Below are positions 1 through 7,828 of a stretch of DNA of 64,000 nucleotides, in pieces. The DNA is from Shewanella donghaensis (GTDB lineage Bacteria > Pseudomonadota > Gammaproteobacteria > Enterobacterales > Shewanellaceae). The position numbers and the translations under genes are program-made. Below the pieces are notes generated by a model. The model did no database searches. It was given only the letters and a program-made list of their open reading frames with translations, and was not told the DNA's origin. The stretch covers positions 4,340,001 to 4,404,000 of the forward strand of contig NZ_CP041783.1 of assembly GCF_007567505.1 (NCBI RefSeq). The letters are read 5' to 3'. Position 1 is the first letter of the stretch. Each line of letters begins with the position of its first letter.

Positions 1-419
1 AAGTTGCTGAAGCGGTGGAGTTGGCCAAAGCTAATCGTCAAAACCTAAACCTCACTCAGGTCGAGATTTTGCAATCTGATTGGTTTAGCGCCGTTGAACA
101 ACAACAATTTCAGTTAATCGTATCAAATCCTCCTTATATCGATGAAACAGATGAACATCTGTCAATGGGCGATGTGCGCTTTGAACCATCAAGTGCGTTA
201 ACGGCTGGCGAAGCAGGGTTTGCTGATTTATTTCATATTGCCAAGCATGCACCAAAGCATTTATCTGAAGGTGGATATTTGTTGCTCGAGCATGGTTTTG
301 AGCAAGCCTTAACAGTCAGGCAAAAACTGATTGATTTGGGTTATGACAATGTCGCCACAGTCAGAGATTTTGGCAGTAATGACCGTTGTACGTTAGGTCA
401 ATGGAATCAAATTAAATAA
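1..419 (+). CDS. prmC: Peptide chain release factor N5-glutamine methyltransferase, 3' part
   Basis: PrmC methylates the glutamine of the GGQ motif in release factors RF1 and RF2, using S-adenosylmethionine in the cytoplasm. Only the C-terminal half is here; the reading frame is open from the first bases, so the GTG at 15 is not a start. The class I methyltransferase motif NPPY, which binds the substrate glutamine, is present (codons near 127-138), followed by the PrmC-typical FEPSSAL and a C-terminal RCTLG segment. The gene is followed by sirB2 and sirB1, the usual Shewanella order downstream of hemA-prfA. The SAM-binding glycine motif lies upstream of the window. Confidence 0.93.
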   Translation, partial: VAEAVELAKANRQNLNLTQVEILQSDWFSAVEQQQFQLIVSNPPYIDETDEHLSMGDVRFEPSSALTAGEAGFADLFHIAKHAPKHLSEGGYLLLEHGFEQALTVRQKLIDLGYDNVATVRDFGSNDRCTLGQWNQIK

Positions 420-534
420 AGTAACTTGCTGTAATCAATGCCTTACTAAGGCTCATTTCATAACATTGCTATGAAGCCGCTTGATCGAGTAAACTAGCGG
501 CCATTTTATCTGTAGCTCAAAGAGAAAAACAATA

Positions 535-930
535 ATGGAAACCTTTTACAGTTTATATCCAGCTGTTAAGCACACGCACTTAACTTTCATTCTTTTAAGT
601 GTGGTATTTTTTGTCACTCGCTTTGTACTGCATATGCGCAAATCTCCAATTTTAGATAAGAAATTCGTTAAAGTTGCGCCGCACGTGATTGATACCTTCT
701 TATTATTGTCAGGACTGACGTTGTGCTTCATGATCAAACAGTATCCTTTTGTTGATGCTTGGATGACCGAAAAATTCCTCGCTGTTTTAGCTTACATCGG
801 TTTAGGCGTCATGGCGCTTAAAAGTAATCGTAACAATTTATTCAAGGTATTCGCCTTTTTAGGTGCTATCGGATGGCTCGTATTGGCTGCCAGGCTGGCT
901 CATTTTAAACAAGTTGTAATAATGGGTTAA
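535..930 (+). CDS. sirB2: SirB2 family integral membrane protein
   Basis: This 131-residue protein has four hydrophobic segments (about residues 15-32, 48-65, 78-94 and 102-120), as expected for the SirB2 family. Its biochemical role is not established. The ATG follows an AAAGAGA ribosome binding site. The stop codon overlaps the start of sirB1 by one base (TAATG), so the two are translationally coupled and probably cotranscribed with prmC, although a 115-base gap separates it from prmC. Recognition rests on the position between prmC and sirB1 and on the membrane pattern. Confidence 0.88.
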   Translation: METFYSLYPAVKHTHLTFILLSVVFFVTRFVLHMRKSPILDKKFVKVAPHVIDTFLLLSGLTLCFMIKQYPFVDAWMTEKFLAVLAYIGLGVMALKSNRNNLFKVFAFLGAIGWLVLAARLAHFKQVVIMG

Positions 931-1727
931 TGAGTTTCATGGCTAAACATCAAATGAAAGATGCTGTTCAGATACCTGAGACAGCATTTGAAATAACGCA
1001 ACACCTAGGTTTCTCACAAGAAAAAAAAGCGCTCTGGGCTTGGTATGAAATAGCGGGTTCAGTAATGAGCTTGCATGTTGAAGATCAACAACAGCGTTTT
1101 GACGGTTTATTACGTTGGTTCTATGACGACTTAGGTTTTTGCGTCCGTGAAGATTACTTCAGTGTAGAAGCCGCCGATCTTGGTAGCTGTATTATGAGCC
1201 GTCAAGGCAATAGCACCACACTAGCAACAGTGATGATTCTATTGGCTAAGCAGCTTGATATCAGTTTAGAGGCCGTGCTGTTACCTGGGCAAACGGTAGT
1301 GAGAAGTAATATAAACGACAAAGTGGTTTATATTGATCCGCTAACGGGTCAGTCATTAAGCCGCCACCAGTTACATGCATTGGTACGTGGAGAATTAGGT
1401 AACTCGGCAATGTTAAAGCCAAAGTACCTAAAGACGGCCAGCTTAAAGCGCTTAATCAGTCGCATGCTGCATGAGTTAAAAGCAGGCTGCATAGTGTCGA
1501 ATAAATTCGAGCAAGCGATGGAGTGTTGTAACTTACTGCTGCAGTGGCATCCTGATGATGTGACCCTAAATCGTGAGCGTGCTTTTATTGCTCAACAATT
1601 AGGGTGTATTCAAGTGGCGATGTCTGACTTACAGCACTTTATTGATAGTAGTCCACATGATCCTGTCACTGAAATTGTAAAGCTGCAGTTAAAAGAGTTA
1701 AGTCAACAACCACAGACTTATCACTAA
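930..1727 (+). CDS. sirB1: SirB1 family protein (transglutaminase-like fold plus TPR)
   Basis: This 265-residue soluble protein has an N-terminal SirB1 domain (about 30-165), related to the transglutaminase fold. It includes the family segments MSRQGNSTTL and LLPGQTVVRS and then YIDPLTGQ. A C-terminal TPR-like helical region (about 185-250) follows. The canonical transglutaminase cysteine is not obvious, as is usual for this family, so no enzyme activity is assigned. The ATG shares its A with the sirB2 stop codon; an ATG nine bases later is an alternative. A strong terminator follows, so the prmC-sirB operon ends here. Confidence 0.86.
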   Translation: MSFMAKHQMKDAVQIPETAFEITQHLGFSQEKKALWAWYEIAGSVMSLHVEDQQQRFDGLLRWFYDDLGFCVREDYFSVEAADLGSCIMSRQGNSTTLATVMILLAKQLDISLEAVLLPGQTVVRSNINDKVVYIDPLTGQSLSRHQLHALVRGELGNSAMLKPKYLKTASLKRLISRMLHELKAGCIVSNKFEQAMECCNLLLQWHPDDVTLNRERAFIAQQLGCIQVAMSDLQHFIDSSPHDPVTEIVKLQLKELSQQPQTYH

Positions 1728-1748
1728 GTTTCGCTAAATAGATGTTAA

Positions 1749-1779
1749 TTCAGGCTCATTTGATGAGCCTGATTTTTTT
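1749..1779 (+). terminator. Rho-independent terminator after sirB1
   Basis: The inverted repeat TCAGGCTCA / TGAGCCTGA is followed directly by a run of seven T. It separates the prmC-sirB operon from the DUF819 gene. Confidence 0.9.
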
Positions 1780-1853
1780 ATTTAAAACGATATGTTTTTA
1801 CAATAAATCGATGATTTAAAACAATAAAAATAATAAAAAAACCATAATAATAA

Positions 1854-1867
1854 GTACTTTAAAGTAC
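1854..1867 (+). promoter_or_regulatory. Perfect 14-bp palindrome upstream of the DUF819 gene
   Basis: GTACTTTAAAGTAC is a perfect palindrome 65 bases before the start codon at 1933, and a further GTAC lies a few bases downstream. The surrounding 150 bases are very AT-rich. The placement suits a transcription factor operator; the factor is unknown. Confidence 0.4.
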
Positions 1868-1932
1868 GCGTAAAAGTACACCTATAAAAATAATAAATTC
1901 ACTATGAAATGCATTTGCAAGGGAGATTTTTC

Positions 1933-3186
1933 ATGACAGCGACCCCAATGGTCACTAACGATGCCACCGCGCTTGGATTGTTAGCCGTTATCCTCGGTTT
2001 AGTTTTCTATACCAGTTCATCATCACACCCATTCTGGACCAAATTCTATAAATTTATTCCAGCATTATTACTGTGTTACTTCTTACCTTCGCTATTGAAT
2101 ACCTTTGGTATTGTCGATGGTGATACCTCAAAACTTTACTTTGTTGCCTCACGTTATCTATTACCTGCGTGTTTGGTGCTATTGATTTTAAGTGTCGATT
2201 TAAAAGCTATTTTAAGTTTGGGGCCTAAAGCGATCGTCATGTTCTTAACGGGCACCGTGGGGATTGTGATTGGTGGCCCAATTGCGTTATTAATTATCTC
2301 AGCAATCAATCCAGATGTATTAGGTGGCAATGGCCCTGATGCGGTATGGCGCGGTATGACAACGCTTGCTGGCAGTTGGATTGGTGGCGGCGCTAACCAA
2401 GCGTCGATGAAAGAAATATATGAAGCTGGCGGTAATATCTTCTCAGTGATGGTGACAGTTGATGTCATCGTGGCCAATATTTGGATGGCTGTGCTGCTGA
2501 TAATGGCATCTCGCGCTAAAGAGATAGATGCAAAAACAGGCGCTGATACCACCGCCCTTGAAGCACTTAAAGCGAAAGTTGAAAAGTACCATGCTGAAAA
2601 TGCCCGTATTCCATCGCTGCGTGACTTAATGCTGATTGTGGCTATTGGTTTTGGTGTGACGGGATTAGCGCATTTCGCCGCTGACTTCTTAGGGCCATTT
2701 TTTGAAGTGAATTACCCTTGGACCCGTGATTACAGTTTAACCTCGAAGTTCTTCTGGTTAGTGGTGATTACGACAACCATTGGTCTCGCGTTATCGTTCA
2801 GTCCAGTGAGAAAAATAGAAGCAGCTGGTGCCTCTAAAGTCGCTACTGCATTCTTATATATTCTGGTCGCGACCATTGGTTTGCATATGGATGTATCTAA
2901 GCTCGCTGATGAGCAAAACTTGTGGTATTTCGCCATTGGTATCATCTGGATGCTTGTACATGCGAGCTTTATGCTGATTGTTGCTAAACTGATTAAAGCG
3001 CCACTGTTTTATATGGCCGTGGGTAGCCAAGCAAACGTTGGCGGCGCAGCATCAGCCCCTGTGGTTGCAGCTGCGTTTCACCCAGCACTTGCGCCCGTTG
3101 GCGTATTACTCGCGGTATTGGGTTATGCTGTAGGGACTTATATGGCATGGCTATGTGGGCAGTTATTACAGATTATTGCCGTTTAA
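1933..3186 (+). CDS. DUF819 family integral membrane protein
   Basis: This protein of about 417 residues has roughly ten membrane segments and matches the DUF819 (YjcL-like) family, whose function is not established; a transporter role is usually supposed. Family-like glycine-rich motifs are visible: GSWIGGGANQASMKE near residue 152 and GSQANVGGAASAPVVAAA near 365, probably re-entrant or substrate-contact loops. The two halves look related, as in inverted-repeat transporters (inference). I chose the ATG at 1933 because AAGGGAG lies seven bases upstream; an in-frame ATG at 1909 has no such site. The gene has its own upstream region after the sirB1 terminator and lies 53 bases before kdsA, so cotranscription with kdsA is possible. 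Confidence 0.85.
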   Translation: MTATPMVTNDATALGLLAVILGLVFYTSSSSHPFWTKFYKFIPALLLCYFLPSLLNTFGIVDGDTSKLYFVASRYLLPACLVLLILSVDLKAILSLGPKAIVMFLTGTVGIVIGGPIALLIISAINPDVLGGNGPDAVWRGMTTLAGSWIGGGANQASMKEIYEAGGNIFSVMVTVDVIVANIWMAVLLIMASRAKEIDAKTGADTTALEALKAKVEKYHAENARIPSLRDLMLIVAIGFGVTGLAHFAADFLGPFFEVNYPWTRDYSLTSKFFWLVVITTTIGLALSFSPVRKIEAAGASKVATAFLYILVATIGLHMDVSKLADEQNLWYFAIGIIWMLVHASFMLIVAKLIKAPLFYMAVGSQANVGGAASAPVVAAAFHPALAPVGVLLAVLGYAVGTYMAWLCGQLLQIIAV

Positions 3187-3239
3187 AAAATTATTGAATG
3201 ACGCCAAACACATGTTTGGCACTACAAAGAGATATTACT

Positions 3240-4088
3240 ATGGAACAAAAAGTCATTGGTTTAAATGCATTAGAAATTGCGAATGATAAACCATTCGTTT
3301 TATTTGGTGGCATGAACGTATTAGAGTCTCGCGATTTGGCGATGTCAATTGCTGAGCACTATGTCGAAGTCACTCAAAAACTTGGCATTCCTTATGTATT
3401 TAAAGCCTCTTTTGATAAAGCCAATCGCTCGTCTGTAAATTCGTACCGTGGCCCAGGTATGGAAGAAGGCTTAAAGATTTTTGAAGAAATTAAGTCGACT
3501 TTCAACGTACCAATCATCACTGATGTACATGAAATCCACCAGTGTCAGCCTGTGGCTGAAGTTGTAGATGTTATCCAACTACCTGCATTTTTAGCGCGCC
3601 AAACTGACTTAGTTGTGGCCATGGCTAAAACTGGCGCCATTATTAATGTCAAAAAACCACAGTTTTTAGCGCCCCATGAAATGCGTCATATCGTGACTAA
3701 GTTTAATGAAGCCGGTAACGACAAGATTTTATTGTGTGAACGTGGTTCAAGCTTTGGTTATAACAACCTAGTCGTTGATATGCTCGGTATGGATGAAATG
3801 AAGCAATCAGGTTACCCAGTAATCTTTGATGCGACTCATGCGCTGCAGCGTCCTGGTGGACGTACTGATAGTGCTGGCGGTCGCCGCGCTCAAGCAACTG
3901 AACTTGCTCGCAGTGGTATGGCTTTAGGTATTGCAGGCTTGTTCATTGAAGCGCATCCAGATCCTGATAATGCTAAGTGCGATGGCCCGTGTGCATTGCC
4001 ACTTAACCAGTTAGAAAACTACTTAAAGCAGATGAAAGCGGTTGATGATTTGGTTAAGTCATTTGAGCCAATTGATACCAGTAAGTAG
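3240..4088 (+). CDS. kdsA: 3-deoxy-8-phosphooctulonate synthase (KDO-8-P synthase)
   Basis: KdsA condenses phosphoenolpyruvate with arabinose 5-phosphate to give KDO 8-phosphate, the precursor of the lipopolysaccharide inner core. The 282 residues match the family length. Visible family motifs are FGGMNVLESRD (N terminus), FKASFDKANRSS (PEP and sugar phosphate binding), QLPAFLARQTDL, INVKKPQF, ERGSSFGYNNLVVDM and EAHPDPDNAKCDGP. The ATG at 3240 follows AAAGAGA. A small oddity is Ile where many homologues have Pro in the TDVHEP segment. A strong terminator follows, after which the variable island begins. Confidence 0.97.
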   Translation: MEQKVIGLNALEIANDKPFVLFGGMNVLESRDLAMSIAEHYVEVTQKLGIPYVFKASFDKANRSSVNSYRGPGMEEGLKIFEEIKSTFNVPIITDVHEIHQCQPVAEVVDVIQLPAFLARQTDLVVAMAKTGAIINVKKPQFLAPHEMRHIVTKFNEAGNDKILLCERGSSFGYNNLVVDMLGMDEMKQSGYPVIFDATHALQRPGGRTDSAGGRRAQATELARSGMALGIAGLFIEAHPDPDNAKCDGPCALPLNQLENYLKQMKAVDDLVKSFEPIDTSK

Positions 4089-4102
4089 ATAAGAGATTTT
4101 TT

Positions 4103-4142
4103 AAAAGCCCTGAACTTATGATTAAGTTCAGGGCTTTTTTGT
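4103..4142 (+). terminator. Rho-independent terminator after kdsA
   Basis: The near-perfect inverted repeat AAGCCCTGAACTTA / TAAGTTCAGGGCTT is followed by TTTT. It ends the kdsA transcript. Confidence 0.93.
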
Positions 4143-4267
4143 GGCTTGAACTTAACGTTGTTTGGATGGGGTAAGAAATAGTTTATTGGTATTTTACTTG
4201 GTAATAAGATCAAGGTCGTGGCGCTTCGCCCATACTAGGTATTGAACGCAAGTTTTCTTTAAGTATT

Positions 4268-4553
4268 TCCAAACTCCGTTTGGATTAACATCGCAGGATT
4301 CCATCCTGCACCGGCCAAAAGGGTATCAACAGCAATACCCTCTTGAATCACCCTGCCGCCCCTAACGAAAAATGCTGAAAAGCGCATAATTTTCGATGGG
4401 GATTGATCCAGCTTCTTACTTCGCTTGTAGACTGCTTCAGCCTTATTCGAAAATGCTAACGCTTCCGATGGGCCATCCATGGCCCGACGAAAGCTAGCCT
4501 GACGTCCTGTCAGGCTCACGCTATTTTCTTCAACATCCTCAATTCAAATTGAG
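4268..4553 (-). repeat. Hairpin-array element, GGA loops on the minus strand
   Basis: This non-coding element is made of successive short inverted repeats. Read on the minus strand they are: CTCAATT/AATTGAG (4538-4553); AGCCTGAC with loop AGGAC (4496-4516); GGGCCA with loop TGGA (4470-4485); AGGGTAT with an 8-base loop (4320-4341); GCAGGA with loop TGGAA (4293-4309); and TCCAAAC with loop GGA (4268-4284). Four of the six show GGA in the loop. An 86-codon open frame on this strand is made of these palindromes and is judged spurious. A small hairpin GGCG/CGCC lies at about 4220-4230. The element resembles dispersed palindromic repeats of marine gammaproteobacteria; the GGA loops resemble CsrA-binding hairpins. 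Confidence 0.7.
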
Positions 4554-4651
4554 TCTTTTAGCAGATTAGATTCTTGGTCTTTTTAGCTTTTTTAATCGCC
4601 ACAAATACAGTCAAATCGAAGAGATAATAATCCCAGTGTAGATGCAGCAGC

Positions 4652-5034
4652 GAGCTTCCAAAACATGGCGAAGTTTCACACTGTGAAACGCTCTGAGCGA
4701 GAGGCATGGATGCCGAACTGGCCGTTTAACATGGATGTTATTTGTTTTGGCAGAGCTTACAGGGATGTACTTGCAGCGTCTCGCAGTTGTATCTGCACAT
4801 AAGCCTGCGGCAGGCAATGGATTAGATTGAAGTGATGGTCTTCTATAACCTAGCTAATAAACATTAAGCTAAACAATGAATAAAAGTTATAAATCAGTTT
4901 AAAGTAGAACCACCTAAGGACAGAGTTGGGTAACCCCGAACAAAAACATCGAGAACGCCATTTAGGGATGAAGCTATTCAATAATAATGAGCCAACCAAC
5001 TACCTTATTAAAGCTTGTATTGACCCCACTTGTT
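4652..5034 (+). repeat. Flanking repeat, copy 1 (hairpin head plus 226-bp tail)
   Basis: The element starts with GAGCTTCCA and ends with CACTTGTT, as does copy 2 at 5631-6002. The tails 4809-5034 and 5776-6002 align at roughly four of five bases by eye, with one net indel. The head contains an outer stem CCAAAACA (4658-4665) / TGTTTTGG (4743-4750) enclosing GTTTCAC/GTGAAAC (4673-4689), GGCA-TGGA-TGCC (4703-4714) and TAACA-TGGA-TGTTA (4727-4740). TACA-GGGA-TGTA (4758-4769) follows. No coding potential is supported. The element lies between kdsA and the orphan gene at 5061. Confidence 0.75.
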
Positions 5035-5060
5035 ATCAATAGCTTTCTTTGGCATTCAAA

Positions 5061-5585
5061 CTAACTATCTAAGTGTTTAAAAATATTGCATATTTCAGAA
5101 ACCCTACTTCCTTTTTTATCGCTACTATTAAATGATATTACCGCTTGAATGCCCTCTAGCGATGCAAGATAACTATAATCAACACCCTCGAAAGGTTTAA
5201 TAAACTTAAATACAGAGCAATTATTGGTAGCGTAAATATCTTTAATGTAATGCTGGGAACGTAATTTTCTTATGAGACTGTTCTTATCAAAGGTAATGCT
5301 CTCAATTAAGATAACACCATTTTGAAATGCAGATAAACTACCATAAACAAAATACTTTACATCTGGTTCCCCTTTAATAACCATGTAGTAATCATTTAGC
5401 TCTAATGACCTAATTTCTCCTGAAAGTGATATTCTTTTTTTATCCTCTGTATAATCGCGACTATAAAACAGATAACCGTAAAGAATCGCATCTTTATAGA
5501 CAAAAAACAGAATATTAGGAACTATAGCTAGAATCAATATAACTAGAGTCTTTTTGCCTTTCCATTTACCTTTGTTTAGTATCAT
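5061..5585 (-). CDS. Hypothetical membrane-anchored protein between two repeat copies
   Basis: I do not recognise this protein of about 174 residues. It has a short basic N terminus (KGKWKGKK), one strong membrane segment (about residues 13-32), then a predicted outward-facing domain of about 140 residues with alternating hydrophobic and charged stretches and two cysteines near NNCS and EIC. The ATG at 5585 is preferred; an in-frame GTG at 5594 is the alternative. Base composition is more AT-rich than the neighbouring housekeeping genes. It fills the interval between the two copies of the flanking repeat almost exactly, which suggests acquisition as a unit (inference). It has no partner gene. 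Confidence 0.6.
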   Translation of the reverse strand: MILNKGKWKGKKTLVILILAIVPNILFFVYKDAILYGYLFYSRDYTEDKKRISLSGEIRSLELNDYYMVIKGEPDVKYFVYGSLSAFQNGVILIESITFDKNSLIRKLRSQHYIKDIYATNNCSVFKFIKPFEGVDYSYLASLEGIQAVISFNSSDKKGSRVSEICNIFKHLDS

Positions 5586-5630
5586 TTCACTCACTTAATC
5601 CATTTTGGTTATTATTTTCACCTAAAACTG

Positions 5631-6002
5631 GAGCTTCCAGTGGGTCACAGTTGTGTTTGCACATAAGGTCGCTCTTTCATATCTGACCCATAGGGATATG
5701 GGAAATGTCATTATGATGTCGGGAACACCATTGACCATGTGATCGCGACATTTGTATATGCTATATATCTCTTGTGGCAGGTAATGGGTTAGATTGAAGT
5801 GATAATCTTTTTTAACCTAGCCAATATACATTAAGTAAAATATTGAATTAAAGCCACAAATCAGTTTAAAGTAAAACCACTTAAGGGCAGAGTTGGCTAA
5901 TCTCGAATAAGAATATCGAGAGCGCCATTTAGGGATGAAGCCATTCAATAATGATGTGCTAATCAACTCCCTTATTTGAAGTTTACTCTGATCTCACTTG
6001 TT
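5631..6002 (+). repeat. Flanking repeat, copy 2
   Basis: This is the second copy of the element at 4652-5034. It again opens with GAGCTTCCA, carries the shared segment CAGTTGT..TGCACATAAG (5648-5667), and contains a different GGA-loop hairpin, CCCATA-GGGA-TATGGG (5687-5702). It ends with the 227-bp tail (5776-6002), including the invariant CGCCATTTAGGGATGAAG. The head is rearranged relative to copy 1. Copy 2 lies just before the start of the minus-strand gene 5061-5585. No coding sequence is supported. Confidence 0.75.
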
Positions 6003-6097
6003 CATTCTCAATGCTACTACATTGATTAAAAATGAAAAAAGGTGCAACCAATTGCGCCAGCATTGCTCACGGCTTATGGGAGCGTTAGGTACTTCTA

Positions 6098-6553
6098 GTG
6101 TTTAGGTGTAACTTTCAAGTTTTATTAATATCAATTATTGGAATGCCATTTATTGCATCAGCGCAAGATAATAAGTTGTGCGAACACTTAATTTCCTTTG
6201 CTAGTAAATCAAAAGCCGGTAAACCTCTAAAAGTTATATTAATTAATGATTGGGCTAACTTCTCAAAGAGCTGTGAACATAATGAAACAGAGGAAGGTAA
6301 GGAGTTCTGCAATTACTTAATAAAAAACACTTCAACTGAATTTATGAATATTAATTTATCAAGAGTGTTGAGTTGTAGTGTAAATAATTTTAATTTTGGT
6401 AGTGTTCACCTAAATAAAATCTCAGGTGAATTTTCAGTATTTGAAATACCTAGCCTAAACCAAGATATTACATTGAATATAAATTTCTCAATTGGCGATG
6501 ATGTAGTAAAAGACTTTATAGAAATCGAGGCTGAAAATGAGCCTGTAGAATAA
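6098..6553 (+). CDS. Hypothetical secreted protein
   Basis: I do not recognise this 151-residue protein. It has a plausible signal peptide with a hydrophobic core and an ASA-Q cleavage site at about residues 22-23, so the mature protein is probably periplasmic. There are four cysteines in the mature part (near LCEHL, KSCEH, EFCNY and LSCSV), which may form two disulfides. The start is GTG, preceded by a weak TTAGGT site nine bases upstream; no ATG start would keep the signal peptide. AT-rich composition and position beside the repeat-flanked gene mark it as accessory DNA. The C terminus is acidic. Confidence 0.6.
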   Translation: MFRCNFQVLLISIIGMPFIASAQDNKLCEHLISFASKSKAGKPLKVILINDWANFSKSCEHNETEEGKEFCNYLIKNTSTEFMNINLSRVLSCSVNNFNFGSVHLNKISGEFSVFEIPSLNQDITLNINFSIGDDVVKDFIEIEAENEPVE

Positions 6554-6584
6554 GTAGCTATTAGGGCGTTACAAATTCGTTTCT

Positions 6585-6660
6585 GCCCAGAAACATGTCT
6601 GGGCGTAAATCATTTATCTCCTTCAAATAACTGTATAAGCGAACAAATGATAATGTTCGC
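6585..6660. other. Two intergenic hairpins downstream of the secreted protein gene
   Basis: GCCCAGA/TCTGGGC (6585-6604, loop AACATG) and GCGAACA/TGTTCGC (6639-6660, loop of eight) are perfect inverted repeats in the 263-base gap before the DMT permease. Neither has a proper T tract, so they are weak terminator candidates. I see nothing else in this gap. Confidence 0.5.
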
Positions 6661-6816
6661 CACCAACTATCTCGTGATTCTAAGCTAGAACAAATTACCA
6701 ACAATCCGCTGCTCAGTTTGTGATACTTTAATAGCCTTTAAAAATAGTCTCTAAATTAGCCATCAATTTAGTTATCAGATTAATCCTCAAACCTCTGAAT
6801 TATTGGGTATATATCT

Positions 6817-7713
6817 ATGTGGATAGCACTTACTATTCTTGCCGCTTTTATGCAGTCTTGGCGCAATGCTTTTCAAAGTGAGCTGAGTCAGCAAGTGAAA
6901 GTCAGTGGTGTTACCTTGGCGCGTTTTATTTGGGCGGGGCCTATTGCTGCAATATATCTCTTCAGTCTTTATCAACTGCAACCCAGCAGTATTCCTACCT
7001 TTACCTATCAATTTTATGGCTTTGTGATTGGTGCATCCTTGATGCAAATCTTAGCTACGGGTTTGATGGTTAAACTATTTCAATTAAAGAACTATGCCGT
7101 TGGCGCAGGGCTGGCTAAAAGTGAGGCGCTGGTTGCGGCTATTTTAGGGGTACTGTTTTTTGGTACTAGCCTGAGCTTATTAGGCTGGATTGGAGTGATA
7201 ATTGGCGCGGTCGCTGTGATGCTTTTGAGCACCCAGCGCGGGGTTAAACGTTTATCGCTTAATACTATTGTGATCGGTATTGGCAGTGGCGTTGCGTTTG
7301 CTTTTACTTCACTGTGGGTCAGAGAAGCTAGTTTACTGTTGATAACCGATGCTACTTTGTCAGATCCCATTCCATTTACCCATCGTGCGGCTTGGGTGCT
7401 GGTATCAGTTATTGGATTACAAACGCTGATATTAGTAACCTATCTCGGTCTCAAAGACCGCATGACACTTTTGGCATTGTGGCAAAGACCCAAACTGACA
7501 TTACTCATTAGTGTGTGTAGTTGTATTGCCTCTATTGGTTGGTTTAGTGCTATGTCGTTGCAAGCTGTGCCCTATGTAAAAACGTTGGGTCAGATAGAAG
7601 TGTTTTTTACTATGTTAATTAGTGTTTTTTGGCTGAAACAGAAAATTAGAATTAATGAAGTTTTGGGCTTAGTGTTAATTGCTGTAGCCGCAATTTTGGT
7701 GATGTGGAGTTAA
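6817..7713 (+). CDS. DMT superfamily (EamA-type) permease
   Basis: This 298-residue protein has about ten hydrophobic segments in two halves, the layout of EamA/DMT transporters of the inner membrane, which usually export or exchange small metabolites. The second half ends with the typical QIEVFFTMLISVFWLKQKI and a final helix. The substrate cannot be told from sequence. The ATG at 6817 is the first reasonable start, although the ribosome binding site is poor. The gene stands alone between the accessory island and a DUF481 gene. Confidence 0.85.
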   Translation: MWIALTILAAFMQSWRNAFQSELSQQVKVSGVTLARFIWAGPIAAIYLFSLYQLQPSSIPTFTYQFYGFVIGASLMQILATGLMVKLFQLKNYAVGAGLAKSEALVAAILGVLFFGTSLSLLGWIGVIIGAVAVMLLSTQRGVKRLSLNTIVIGIGSGVAFAFTSLWVREASLLLITDATLSDPIPFTHRAAWVLVSVIGLQTLILVTYLGLKDRMTLLALWQRPKLTLLISVCSCIASIGWFSAMSLQAVPYVKTLGQIEVFFTMLISVFWLKQKIRINEVLGLVLIAVAAILVMWS

Positions 7714-7828
7714 AAGAGAGCTTTGGAAAGATAAAAAAAATAATCCCGACTATCGGTTTTAATTTGTTGTTTTTTCATACTATACTGGCCTAAAGTAAAA
7801 CAGGAAATCGCTTTTCAGGGAGAGTTTT

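Noticed and set aside
4259..4519. 86-codon minus-strand open frame
   Set aside because: It consists almost wholly of the short inverted repeats of the hairpin element, has no ribosome binding site and no domain character; repeats of this type often give spurious frames.
4611..4817. 68-codon minus-strand open frame
   Set aside because: It overlaps the hairpin head of repeat copy 1 and has many Cys and Arg in no recognisable pattern; judged spurious.
6060..6576. Possible integron cassette, with GCGTTAGGT before and GGGCGTTAC after the secreted protein gene
   Set aside because: The left core partner (RYYYAAC) is missing in both places, the two sites do not share a foldable attC structure, and no integrase is present.
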